Positions 8,716 to 17,317 of a stretch of DNA of 64,000 nt are shown piece after piece. Numbering within the stretch: the stretch's first letter is position 1; each line of letters opens with the position of its first letter. Below the pieces are notes generated by a model. The model ran no database searches. It was given only the letters and a program-made list of their open reading frames with translations, and was not told the DNA's origin. Both the position numbers and the translations under genes were made by a program. Source of the DNA: HXMU1420-2 sp034670145 (lineage in GTDB: Bacteria > Pseudomonadota > Alphaproteobacteria > Rhodobacterales > Rhodobacteraceae); the NCBI GenBank assembly GCA_034670145.1, contig JAXMOA010000021.1, forward strand, positions 32,412 to 96,411, given 5' to 3'.

Positions 8716-9953
8716 GCATCACCTGCCAAAAGCCTATCAGCCTTTTCAAAGAAATCCTCAGCCCCAAAGTTACCCGATTTCAGCGCAACGACCAAATCAG
8801 GGCGGGCGCGCAGGGCCGGAACGCCCGGATCAATCTCTGGCCCGATTTCGAGTGTTTTCAACCCCAGCCCCTCAACCACTGCCCCCGAGGTTTCTCCCCC
8901 GGCGGTAATCACGCGGGTGGCGCCCAATTGCACAACACGCCTGGCCACCTCAGCAAAGAAACCTTCCAGTGCCAGGGACGATACAGAGAGGCCAAATTGC
9001 TCCTGCACCTTCTCCACCTCTACCGGATCGGCCGAACTATAGGCCAGCGGCACCCCCTCTGCCGTCATCAGCCAATCCGCGACGTCTGCTGGTGCCACGC
9101 GGTTTTCGATGACATCTGCGGCGACAATCTCGCGCGCAGGATGGCGCTGTGCATGCCAGGCCACCTGCGCACGCGTCGCCACCGAACATGAGCCCGATAG
9201 CGCAACCGCCTTGCCTCCCTGCCCGGCCCATGAGGCATCAGCCTCCTTGCACCCAAAATTGGCAGGCAGGCCCAGCGCCACGCCGGATCCCCCCGTGATC
9301 AACGGCAGGCCCTTGGCCGCTTTGCCAATCTCACGCAGGTCCTCGTCGCGTATCGCATCCACAACGATGTGACGCAAACCCACCTGGTCTTGTTCCTCCA
9401 AAGCCTGCGCAATCCGCCTGGCCCCGGCAAATACATCCACCGCCGCCACATGCCCGACCCCAAACCGCGTCTGCTGGGCCAGCCACCGGCGAATATCCGC
9501 ATCCGTCATCGGCGTCAGCGGGTGGTTCTGCATGCCCGATTCGTTCAACAGACGATCGCTCACAAACAGATGCCCCTGATAGATCGAACGCCCGGTCCCC
9601 GGAAAAGCCGGACAAACGATCACCTTATGCGCATCCAGCGCTTCCGCCAGCGCATCCGCCACCGGCCCGATATTGCCCTGCGCGGTCGAGTCGAAGGTCG
9701 AACAATACTTGAAGAAAAACTGCTCGCATCCCTGCCGCTTTAGCCAGTCCAAAGCCGCCAGTGACTGGCGAACCGCCTCGGCCGAGTCAATGGAACGCGA
9801 CTTCAACGCGACAACACCGGCCTCCACATCCGGATCGGCCGCGCCTTCCGGCACCCCGGTGTATTGCACCGTGCGCATGCCGCCCTTGGCCAATGTGTTG
9901 GCCAGGTCACTCGACCCGGTAAAATCGTCTCCAATACATCCCAGCAACATCAT
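8712..9953 (-). CDS. otnK: 3-oxo-tetronate kinase (DUF1537 family)
   Basis: This four-carbon acid sugar kinase (413 residues) phosphorylates 3-oxo-tetronate at O4 with ATP. The N-terminal domain begins with LLGCIGDDFTGSSDLANTLA (substrate-binding DDFTG), and the C-terminal nucleotide-binding domain has GGETSGAVVEGLGL. The gene overlaps ltnD upstream and otnC downstream by 4 bases each, so all four enzymes are translationally linked. Confidence 0.88.
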   Translation of the reverse strand: MMLLGCIGDDFTGSSDLANTLAKGGMRTVQYTGVPEGAADPDVEAGVVALKSRSIDSAEAVRQSLAALDWLKRQGCEQFFFKYCSTFDSTAQGNIGPVADALAEALDAHKVIVCPAFPGTGRSIYQGHLFVSDRLLNESGMQNHPLTPMTDADIRRWLAQQTRFGVGHVAAVDVFAGARRIAQALEEQDQVGLRHIVVDAIRDEDLREIGKAAKGLPLITGGSGVALGLPANFGCKEADASWAGQGGKAVALSGSCSVATRAQVAWHAQRHPAREIVAADVIENRVAPADVADWLMTAEGVPLAYSSADPVEVEKVQEQFGLSVSSLALEGFFAEVARRVVQLGATRVITAGGETSGAVVEGLGLKTLEIGPEIDPGVPALRARPDLVVALKSGNFGAEDFFEKADRLLAGDA

Positions 9954-10852
9954 GCATCTCCTGGCAAAGTTAGACCCGCATTTCGGGCATAGACTTTGGC
10001 GACTGCGGCGTCATCCTCTCCGCCCAGCCCCATCCCGGCAGCCGCCAGATATTGCTGCATCGCCGCCGCGGTGATCGGCGCGCTGAAACGCGCGGATTTC
10101 GCGATGTCCAGCACAATGCCCAGATCCTTGGGCCAGATGTTCACCTGGCTGTGCGGCGTGTAATCACCCGCCACAATATGCGGCGCACGGTTTTCCAACA
10201 TCCAGCTTGTGCCGGCACATTGGCTGATCACATCAACAAAGGTCTCTGGGGCAACGCCCTGGGTCATCCCAAAGGTCATCGCCTCGGCCATCGCGGCAAT
10301 ATGCACCCCGGCCAAGAGCTGGTTAACAGCCTTCATCGCAGACCCGGCCCCAGCCGCCTTGCCCAATTCAAATACAGTCTCGGCCGCCGCATCCAGGACG
10401 GGGCGGGCAGCCTCAAACGCGTCTGCCGTGCCAGAGGCCATGATCGACAACTGACCAGATGCGGCCTTGACTGAGCCCCCCGAAATCGGAGCGTCCAGAT
10501 AATGCACCCCCTTTGCATTGCAACGCGCCTCCATCTCCTTGGCAAACTCGGGCGGAACGGTTGCACAGGCGATCACCACAGCCCCTGCGCGCAAATCCGC
10601 AACCACCCCCTCATCGCCAAACAGAACCTGCTCTGTCTGGGCCGCGTTCAGAACGACGATCACGGCAGCATCCAATGACCCCGCAATCTCCGCCAGCGCA
10701 CCCGGCGCCCCACCTTCTGCACAAAACCGCTCTCTCTGCGCCGCAACGACATCAAAGCCATAGGTCACATGCCCCGCCCGCAGGCAGGACTGCGCGATCC
10801 CATAGCCCATCGACCCAAGGCCAATGACCGCCGTTTTGATTGTTTCAGCCAT
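9950..10852 (-). CDS. ltnD: L-threonate dehydrogenase
   Basis: This NAD-dependent dehydrogenase of the 3-hydroxyisobutyrate family (300 residues) is predicted to oxidise L-threonate to 2-oxo-tetronate, the first step of the pathway encoded by this operon. The Rossmann motif GLGSMGYGIAQS is at residues 11-22, the substrate loop is DAPISGGSVKAASG, and the catalytic lysine lies in GSAMKAVNQLLAG. It is the first gene after the palindromic promoter region and diverges from the LacI regulator gene. The alternative is D-glycerate/tartronate semialdehyde metabolism, but otnK-otnC-otnI directly downstream make LtnD much likelier. Confidence 0.87.
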   Translation of the reverse strand: MAETIKTAVIGLGSMGYGIAQSCLRAGHVTYGFDVVAAQRERFCAEGGAPGALAEIAGSLDAAVIVVLNAAQTEQVLFGDEGVVADLRAGAVVIACATVPPEFAKEMEARCNAKGVHYLDAPISGGSVKAASGQLSIMASGTADAFEAARPVLDAAAETVFELGKAAGAGSAMKAVNQLLAGVHIAAMAEAMTFGMTQGVAPETFVDVISQCAGTSWMLENRAPHIVAGDYTPHSQVNIWPKDLGIVLDIAKSARFSAPITAAAMQQYLAAAGMGLGGEDDAAVAKVYARNAGLTLPGDA

Positions 10853-10877
10853 ATCGCAGACCTCCCCAGAGTGTTTC

Positions 10878-10919
10878 TTGACAACTGATACCGATACCGG
10901 TACCGATACCAGCTGTCAA
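10878..10919. promoter_or_regulatory. 42-bp palindromic operator with TTGACA at both edges
   Basis: The stretch starts TTGACA and ends TGTCAA. The inner part is the repeat GATACC-GATACC-GGTACC-GATACC centred on ACCGGT. Compared with its reverse complement, the only differences are purine or pyrimidine transitions. TTGACA on each strand can serve as a -35 box for the divergent ltnD and LacI-family genes, which places the central repressor site inside both promoters. Confidence 0.65.
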
Positions 10920-10960
10920 TTGCCACGCCACCCGACCGGCCGAATTGCCTCAGAACAGAT

Positions 10961-12010
10961 GTGGCGCTACGCAGGACACAAAGCAAAACGAGGGCCCGGC
11001 ACATTTTGGACGAAAAGAACCGAGTCACTCTGGCTGATGTCGCCAACACAGCTGGTGTCAGTAAAATGACCGCATCCCGGGCGCTGCGCGGGGCCCGTGA
11101 CGTGTCTCCAAAAAACGTTGAAAAGGTCCGGCAAGCGGCAAAAGATATCGGCTATGTCGGAAACCACCTGGCCTCTTCCTTGTCGGGCCAACGATCCGAC
11201 CTGATCGGCGTGATCGTTCCCAGCATGGCGAATATTGTATTCGCAGAGGTCCTGGCAGGCATTGCCGACGGCATCGAAGGCAGCGGCCTGCAACCTGTCT
11301 TTGGCGTCACCGACTACGACACGGAAAAGGAATACCTGGCCGTTCGCAACATGCTGTCCTGGTCCCCCGCCGGCCTGATTGTCACCGGGCTCGACCAACG
11401 CGAAGACACCCGCCGGCTGCTCGAAAACGCCGGTGTACCCATCGTCCAGATCATGGATGTGGACGGACCCCCAGTGGATGCCTGCGTCGGACTATCCCAC
11501 TCCTCTGCTGGCCAAGCCATGGCCGAGGCGCTTTTGCAGTCGGGGCGCAAACGCTTCGGCTATATTGGCTGCGACCTGAACAGAGACGTCCGGGCACAGA
11601 AAAGACTGCAAGGTTTCGAAACCGCCCTGGCGAAACACGGTCTTGCCCTTTGCGCCACGCAGATCAGCGAAGGGGCTTCGACAACCACAATCGGACGCGA
11701 CCAGACCGCCCAGATCCTCTCGGACACCCCTGACCTGGATTGCATCTATTATTCCAACGACGATCTGGCCGCCGGGGGCGCCTTCCACTGCATTTCTCAC
11801 GGGATAACCGTTCCAGAACAGCTCACCCTTGCCGGTTTCAACGGGCTCGACATCGTCAAAAGCCTGCCGGTCGCGGTCGCCACCTCCCACACCCCCCGCA
11901 GAGAGATCGGAAAGACCGCAATCGAATTCATCACCGGCATAGCAGCAGGCCACAAAGAACCAGCAAACCGCATTGTCGCCTACACACCCCGCATCTCCTT
12001 CGGCGCCTAA
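10961..12010 (+). CDS. LacI-family transcriptional regulator of the ltn/otn operon
   Basis: The repressor has an N-terminal LacI helix-turn-helix (VTLADVANTAGVSKMTASRA, residues about 22-41) followed by a periplasmic-binding-protein-like effector domain (IGVIVPSMANIVFAEVLAGI, then IVTGLD, FGYIGCD, YYSNDDLAAG). Length from GTG 10961 is 349 residues. Internal starts closer to the HTH are possible. It diverges from ltnD across the 42-bp palindrome, so it is the obvious local regulator. The effector is probably threonate or an oxo-tetronate intermediate, which is inference. Confidence 0.85.
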   Translation: MALRRTQSKTRARHILDEKNRVTLADVANTAGVSKMTASRALRGARDVSPKNVEKVRQAAKDIGYVGNHLASSLSGQRSDLIGVIVPSMANIVFAEVLAGIADGIEGSGLQPVFGVTDYDTEKEYLAVRNMLSWSPAGLIVTGLDQREDTRRLLENAGVPIVQIMDVDGPPVDACVGLSHSSAGQAMAEALLQSGRKRFGYIGCDLNRDVRAQKRLQGFETALAKHGLALCATQISEGASTTTIGRDQTAQILSDTPDLDCIYYSNDDLAAGGAFHCISHGITVPEQLTLAGFNGLDIVKSLPVAVATSHTPRREIGKTAIEFITGIAAGHKEPANRIVAYTPRISFGA

Positions 12011-12251
12011 GCCACCCCGCGTCCACTCCCTCTTTTCCCCAACTTTGAAAAACGAGCGCGATGGTCAAGGTGAAAACTGGCTGACTTCGGACAGCGTCAT
12101 TTCTTGATGACCCAGTCAACAAGCCTTCTGAGCAAAGAGTCCGCTCCAAAATCTGTCAAATTTGATGCGAGATGCGTTCTTACCTGACAAAAGTTGCATC
12201 TCTAACCGGACAAGTCGCGATTCATACCGGACGATACAATAGGTAAGTGTG

Positions 12252-12326
12252 TGGCTGGGGTGGTAGGATTCGAACCTACGGTACACGCTACCAAAAAGCG
12301 TTGCCTTACCACTTGGCTACACCCCA
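12252..12326 (-). tRNA. tRNA-Gln (anticodon TTG)
   Basis: On the minus strand the acceptor stem TGGGGTG pairs with CACCCCA. The D-arm is GCC...GGC. The anticodon stem ACGCT/AGCGT encloses loop TTTTGGT (anticodon TTG). The T-arm is GTAGG TTCGAAT CCTAC, and the 3' end GCCA is encoded. No integrase gene lies beside it. Confidence 0.93.
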
Positions 12327-12502
12327 ACGGTGAGCGGCTGAATACTGCGCTTGGCTGCGGGGTTCAAGACGTTTGTAGCAATTTGTTTGCATCTTTTTTC
12401 ACGCCCCCCAAAACGATCCATGCGCCCGCTCTGCCCTGACGTTTCTACTGCATGCCGAACGATCCCCTGCTAGCATTTTTGCACGATCAGGGAGGATCAC
12501 AC

Positions 12503-13420
12503 ATGGATTCACTGCGCACACCCGACGACCGATTCGAAGGCCTTGCAGATTTCGACTTCGCCCCCAACTACCTGACCATCGACGACACCCAAGGTGGCAC
12601 ACTGCGCGTCCATTACCTCGACGAAGGGCCCGGCGCCGCCGACCCGGTGCTGCTGATGCACGGCGAACCCACCTGGTGCTACCTGTACCGTCACATGATC
12701 CCCGCCTTCACCCAGGCCGGCCACCGCGTCATCGCACCCGATCTGGTGGGGTTCGGACGCTCTGACAAACCGACCCAACGTCAGGACTATACCTATCAAC
12801 GGCATGTCGACTGGATGACATCGGTCCTGCAGCAACTGGATCTGACCGGCATCACACTGGTCTGTCAGGATTGGGGTGGGCTGATCGGACTGCGGCTCTG
12901 GGCCGAAATGCCCGACCGCTTTGCCCGGGTCGTCATTGCCAACACCGCCCTGCCAACCGGCGATCACCCAATGAACCCGGCATTCATGTCCTGGCGCGAC
13001 TTCAGCCAAACCGCCGATCCCTTCCCAACAGGCAAGATCGTCTATGGCGGGACCGCCAAGAAGATCTCCCAGGCCGAGGTCGACGCCTATAACGCCCCCT
13101 TCCCCGATGACCGCTACCTGGCCGGGGCCCGCCAATTCCCCATGCTGGTGCCAATCACCCCCGACGATCCGGCCACAGGACCCAATCGGGCAGCCTGGCA
13201 AGTGCTCACCACGCTCGACACACCAGTGCTGACGGCCTTTGGCGCCGAAGACAAGGTTATGGCCGGCGTTGAAAAGATCTTTCAGAAACAGCTGCCCGGC
13301 GCACAGGGACAACCCCATGTCATCCTGCCCGAAGCCGGGCATTTCCTACAGGAGGACGTGGGACCAGAGCTTGCCGCGCTGACAAATGATTTCATCGCAC
13401 GCACCCGCTCAAATCCCTGA
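12503..13420 (+). CDS. dhaA: haloalkane dehalogenase (alpha/beta-hydrolase)
   Basis: This enzyme hydrolyses carbon-halogen bonds to alcohol and halide. From ATG 12503 (GGGAGGA upstream) it has 305 residues. The oxyanion motif HGEPTW is at 53-58. The nucleophile elbow VCQDWGG has Asp123 and the halide-binding Trp124. FGAEDKVM carries the likely catalytic acid, and the catalytic histidine is in PEAGHFLQED. The Asp position after strand 7 fits the DhlA-like subfamily I. It stands alone; whether it acts on natural halogenated compounds is unknown. The symbol reflects the family only. Confidence 0.85.
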   Translation: MDSLRTPDDRFEGLADFDFAPNYLTIDDTQGGTLRVHYLDEGPGAADPVLLMHGEPTWCYLYRHMIPAFTQAGHRVIAPDLVGFGRSDKPTQRQDYTYQRHVDWMTSVLQQLDLTGITLVCQDWGGLIGLRLWAEMPDRFARVVIANTALPTGDHPMNPAFMSWRDFSQTADPFPTGKIVYGGTAKKISQAEVDAYNAPFPDDRYLAGARQFPMLVPITPDDPATGPNRAAWQVLTTLDTPVLTAFGAEDKVMAGVEKIFQKQLPGAQGQPHVILPEAGHFLQEDVGPELAALTNDFIARTRSNP

Positions 13421-13440
13421 AAAACCGATTCGCAAAATCG

Positions 13441-13465
13441 GGCGCGGTGAAATCCTTGCCGCGCC
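13441..13465. terminator. GC hairpin between convergent genes
   Basis: GGCGCGG and CCGCGCC form a 7-bp stem with an 11-base loop just downstream of the dehalogenase gene. A longer inverted repeat (TTCGCAAAATCGGG at 13429 and its complement at 13540) encloses it. There is no T-run. Confidence 0.45.
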
Positions 13466-13579
13466 CACACTCGGCTCACAGCACAATGCGCAAAACCTGA
13501 CTCACTTGGGAATTACCCGAAATCAAAGATTTCAACGCACCCGATTTTGCGAAGTGTTTCAAGTATTTCGCAATTTGCC

Positions 13580-14140
13580 TTAGTCGCGCAGCTCGTCCGG
13601 CGCCACACCCCAAATGTTTTCCTTGCGCGCCCAGCCGCGATACCCACCGGCCGAAAGCTGGCACCAGTCGATGCTGCAATCTCCCAAGCGTGCCACCACA
13701 CCCAACTCCAGCGCCGCCACAACGGGGGTCTGCATTTCGGGGCGGGTGTGCAAACCCAGCATGTCCTTTTCAACAATCACCGTGCGCACACCAGACAACA
13801 AGGCATAGTGCACCCACCCGCCAGCACCGTCCCGGTCCATCACCCGACGCCAGTGACCATGCTCGCCCGTCACTTGCAGCGGCATATGACGCCGCTTGAA
13901 CACCCAATCGATTCGATGCGTCAACGAAGGGCCCCGGCGCACATTGCCCTCACTGGCCTTCAACGACACAAACCGGGGCACCGGCAAATTTGTCACCGGA
14001 CCAATTCCCTTGGTCGCCTGCGCCACGGCCATACCACCATTCCCGACTGACATTCCACCAAGAACACAGCCACAAATAACAGCCATCAAGGCCGCCTTGC
14101 CGCGCCAAACGCGGCTTTTGTCTAAATCCAACCCAAACAC
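13580..14140 (-). CDS. exported SH3-domain protein
   Basis: This small periplasmic protein consists of two bacterial SH3-like segments. The first is PVPRFVSLKASEGNVRRGPS, then DWVFKRRHMPLQV and GHWRRVMDRDGAGGWVHYAL. The second is VEKDMLGLHTRPEM, then GCCxxW-like CSIDWCQLSAGGYRGWARKE. A signal peptide (ALMAVICGCVLGGMSVGNGG, cleaved near AVAQA) precedes them. The start is uncertain: GTG 14140 gives a basic n-region, ATG 14086 has AAGGCGG upstream, and ATG 14245 would overlap the divergent gene. Such proteins are often attributed to cell-wall binding, but no role is shown here. Confidence 0.7.
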   Translation of the reverse strand: MFGLDLDKSRVWRGKAALMAVICGCVLGGMSVGNGGMAVAQATKGIGPVTNLPVPRFVSLKASEGNVRRGPSLTHRIDWVFKRRHMPLQVTGEHGHWRRVMDRDGAGGWVHYALLSGVRTVIVEKDMLGLHTRPEMQTPVVAALELGVVARLGDCSIDWCQLSAGGYRGWARKENIWGVAPDELRD

Positions 14141-14282
14141 GACCTGCCCGCTCGTTTTCTGTTGTTCTTCTGCTTTGACCAAGGCCTGCACGCTTTTGCG
14201 CGCTGGGGTTCTTGTGCCCCGCCTCATCCTGCGCCACCATGCCATGGCGCATACGCGTTTGAAAAGCAAAGGGAGGGCAGCT

Positions 14283-15269
14283 GTGCCACGAGAGAGGCTG
14301 AGTGTTGTCGTGACGCGACGGTTGCCAGAAACCGTCGAGACCCGACTGAGCGAATTGTTCGACGTCCAGTTGAGGGATGCAGACCGGCCAATGACACGTG
14401 CCGAATTGTCCGAGGCCGTGCGTACAGCAGACGTCCTGGTGCCAACCGTCACCGATACAATTGACGCCGCCCTACTGGCCCAGGCCGGAGATCGGCTCAA
14501 ACTGATTGCAAACTATGGCGCTGGCGTGGATCACATCGACGTCGCCACCGCCCGCCAACGCGGCATCCTAGTCAGCAACACCCAAGGCGTGCTGACAGAT
14601 GACACCGCCGACATGACCATGGCCCTGATTCTCGCCGTCACCCGGCGAATCCCCGAAGGGCTCAGCATCATGCAAAAGGGCGAATGGGACGGCTGGGCGC
14701 CGACCGCTTTCCTCGGCGGGCGGGTCGCGGGTCGTCGCCTGGGCATCCTCGGCATGGGCCGCATCGGCCAGGCCGTCGCCCGCCGCGCCGCCGCCTTTGG
14801 CATGCAGGTGCACTATCACAACCGCAAACGCCTGCGCCCCGAGGTCGAAGACGAATTCGAAGCCACCTATTGGGAAAGCCTGGACCAGATGGTCGCCCGC
14901 ATGGATGTGATCAGCATCAATTGCCCGTCCACACCCTCCACATTCCACCTGCTCAACGCACGACGTCTGAAGCTGCTCAAACCCACCGCCGTGATCGTCA
15001 ACACGTCACGCGGCGAGGTGATCGACGAAAACGCCCTGACCCGCATGTTGCGAGCCGGGGAAATCTCGGGCGCGGGGCTGGATGTCTACGAACACGGCAC
15101 CGACGTGAACCCGCGCCTGCGCGAGCTGACCAACGTGGTGCTGCTGCCTCATATGGGCTCCGCCACGGTCGAAGGCCGTCAGGAGATGGGCGAAAAGGTC
15201 ATCATCAACATCAAGACCTTCGAAGACGGGCACCGCCCGCCAGATCAGGTCGTTCCCTCCATGTTGTAA
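14283..15269 (+). CDS. D-isomer-specific 2-hydroxyacid dehydrogenase (glyoxylate/hydroxypyruvate reductase-like)
   Basis: This NAD(P)-dependent oxidoreductase is of the GhrB/GyaR group. GTG 14283 is preceded by GGGAGG with 6-base spacing; an in-frame ATG at 14244 is the alternative. About 328 residues. The nucleotide motif is LGILGMGRIGQAVARRAAAF. The catalytic Arg lies in VNTSRGEVID, the Glu in AGLDVYEHG, and the His in LLPHMGSATVEGR. Directly downstream are gamma-glutamyltransferase and a D-lactate/glycolate-type oxidase. Substrate is probably glyoxylate, hydroxypyruvate or a similar short 2-oxoacid. Confidence 0.85.
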   Translation: MPRERLSVVVTRRLPETVETRLSELFDVQLRDADRPMTRAELSEAVRTADVLVPTVTDTIDAALLAQAGDRLKLIANYGAGVDHIDVATARQRGILVSNTQGVLTDDTADMTMALILAVTRRIPEGLSIMQKGEWDGWAPTAFLGGRVAGRRLGILGMGRIGQAVARRAAAFGMQVHYHNRKRLRPEVEDEFEATYWESLDQMVARMDVISINCPSTPSTFHLLNARRLKLLKPTAVIVNTSRGEVIDENALTRMLRAGEISGAGLDVYEHGTDVNPRLRELTNVVLLPHMGSATVEGRQEMGEKVIINIKTFEDGHRPPDQVVPSML

Positions 15270-15342
15270 CCCGGATTGCGCAGGTCACAGGCCTTATCCC
15301 AATGGCCTCATCCTGCCCGGTCCTCGCCAGAAAGAGCCGTAA

Positions 15343-17208
15343 ATGCGTCCGCCAGACCAGTGCCTCGCCCACCCCCGTGCCTTGCTGCGCATCTTGCGCT
15401 CTGTGCTGCGTGCCGCCCCTCTCGCTGCCCTTCTGGCGACCCCGGGTTTCGCCCAGCAGACGACCGACGCCATCAGCCCCGAGGCCGCCACACCCTCGCC
15501 TGCACAAGACCAAACAGAACCGGCCCAGACAGCAAATCCGCAATCCCCAGCCGTCATCGCCGCCCTCGCGGCCAAGGAAAACGGAACCCCCGTCACCGCC
15601 ACCACATGGATGATCAGCGCCGCCAATCCGCTCGCCGCCCAGGCCGGCGCTGACATCCTGCGCAAAGGTGGCAGCGCCGCAGACGCCATGATCGCCGCAC
15701 AGGCCATGCTTGGCCTGGTCGAACCACAGTCTTCGGGCCTCGGCGGCGGCGCCTTTCTGATCTGGTACGATGCAGCCTCGGGCACATTGACCACCCTGGA
15801 CGGCCGCGAAACCGCCCCCCTTGCAGCCACCCCCCGCCTGTTTCAAACCCCGGACGGAGAGCCACTAGGCTTCTTTGACGCGGTTGTTGGCGGCCTGTCC
15901 GTCGGCACCCCGGGCACCCCGGCCCTGCTGGAAGAGGCGCATCGGTGCTGGGGCACAACCCCTTGGCCCACCCTGTTTACCGCCGCAATTGACACCGCAG
16001 ACCAGGGCTTTGTCGTATCGCCCCGTCTCGCCGCTCTGGTCGGAAATGACGCCGAACGCCTCGCCGTTCACCCCGAAACTGCGGCCTATTTCCTGCCCAA
16101 CGGCACCCCGCTCAGCGCCGGCGATCTGCTGCAAAACCCGGCCTACGCCAACAGCCTGCGAACCCTCGCCAGCCAGGGAGCCCGCGCTTTCTACAGCGGC
16201 ACCATCGCCGCCGACATCGTCCAGGCCGTCAGGTCCGCACCCACGCCCGGCACCCTCTCTCCTGCTGACCTTGCCCTCTATCAGGTCAAAGAGCGCCCAC
16301 CCGTCTGCGCCCCTTTCCGCAGCTTTCAGGTCTGCGGCATGGGCCCGCCCTCCTCCGGCGCACTCAGCGTGGGCCAGATCCTGGGCCTGCTGAACAGCTT
16401 CCCTGTTGGCGCCCCGGACGACCCTGAAACATGGCGCCGCTTTGGCGACGCCAGCCGCCTCGCCTTTGCCGATCGGGGCCGCTACATCGCCGACAGCGAT
16501 TTTGTCCCGGTCCCGACCAAAGGCTTGCTGGACCCAACCTACCTGGCCGAACGCGCCCAGTTGCTTGTCGAAGGCACCGCACTGGAAACCACCCCACCCG
16601 GCACCCCGGCCTGGGACCACGTCGGGCTTTGGGCCGATGATGAAAGCATCGAGCTGCCCTCAACCTCGCACCTCTCCATCGTTGATGCCCAAGGCAATGT
16701 GCTGTCCATGACCACCACAATCGAAAATGCTTTCGGCGCCCGCCTGATGACAAACGGCTTCCTGCTCAACAACGAACTGACCGATTTTTCCTTCCGCTCG
16801 CACCGCGACGGACGCCCGATCGCCAACCGGGTCGCACCGGGCAAACGCCCGCGCTCTTCCATGGCGCCAACAATTGTCCTGCAAGACGGAGCGCCAGTGC
16901 TCGCCATCGGCTCTCCCGGCGGCAGCCGCATCATTCCCTATGTCGCGAAAACTATCCTCGCCTGGGCAGATTGGGGGCTCGACATTCAACAGGCCATCGC
17001 CCTGCCCCACGCGCTCAACCGTTTCGGCACCTTCGATCTGGAGGCCGACACAACCGCCCAAACCCTGCAAACCCCGCTTCAGGACATGGGCTACGACGTC
17101 TCCCTGCGCGACCTGAACTCGGGCCTGCACGGGATCGAAATCTCCACCACCCTCCAGGGTGGCGCCGACCCACGCCGCGAGGGTATCGCCCTGGGGAACA
17201 CGAACTAG
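15343..17208 (+). CDS. ggt: gamma-glutamyltransferase
   Basis: This exported Ntn-hydrolase transfers or hydrolyses the gamma-glutamyl group of glutathione. The signal peptide (LLRILRSVLRAAPLAALL, ending PGFAQ) is followed by a low-complexity linker and the core from residue about 80 (AANPLAAQAGADILRKGGSA, then SSGLGGGAF). The autoprocessing threonine is in ELPSTSHLSIVD, where E. coli has NTTH. The small-subunit motif GSPGGSRIIPYV closes the oxyanion site. Length 621 residues is somewhat long because of the linker. It follows the dehydrogenase gene after 73 bp. Confidence 0.87.
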   Translation: MRPPDQCLAHPRALLRILRSVLRAAPLAALLATPGFAQQTTDAISPEAATPSPAQDQTEPAQTANPQSPAVIAALAAKENGTPVTATTWMISAANPLAAQAGADILRKGGSAADAMIAAQAMLGLVEPQSSGLGGGAFLIWYDAASGTLTTLDGRETAPLAATPRLFQTPDGEPLGFFDAVVGGLSVGTPGTPALLEEAHRCWGTTPWPTLFTAAIDTADQGFVVSPRLAALVGNDAERLAVHPETAAYFLPNGTPLSAGDLLQNPAYANSLRTLASQGARAFYSGTIAADIVQAVRSAPTPGTLSPADLALYQVKERPPVCAPFRSFQVCGMGPPSSGALSVGQILGLLNSFPVGAPDDPETWRRFGDASRLAFADRGRYIADSDFVPVPTKGLLDPTYLAERAQLLVEGTALETTPPGTPAWDHVGLWADDESIELPSTSHLSIVDAQGNVLSMTTTIENAFGARLMTNGFLLNNELTDFSFRSHRDGRPIANRVAPGKRPRSSMAPTIVLQDGAPVLAIGSPGGSRIIPYVAKTILAWADWGLDIQQAIALPHALNRFGTFDLEADTTAQTLQTPLQDMGYDVSLRDLNSGLHGIEISTTLQGGADPRREGIALGNTN

Positions 17209-17317
17209 ACCGCGAAATCACAGCGCCGGAACACCCCAAAACCCCGCCGGACACCGACAGGGGTGCAACCGCAATCAACCTGCGCTATAGCCAAGGCTCA
17301 AACCGAGAGGAGCCCCC

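Noticed and set aside
12252..12326. tRNA-Gln as an integration site for an island
   Set aside because: There is no integrase and no duplicated tRNA 3' end in the sequence around it.
14140..14500. N-terminal extension of the SH3 protein to 306 residues
   Set aside because: It would lie inside the divergent 2-hydroxyacid dehydrogenase gene and place the signal peptide in the middle of the protein.
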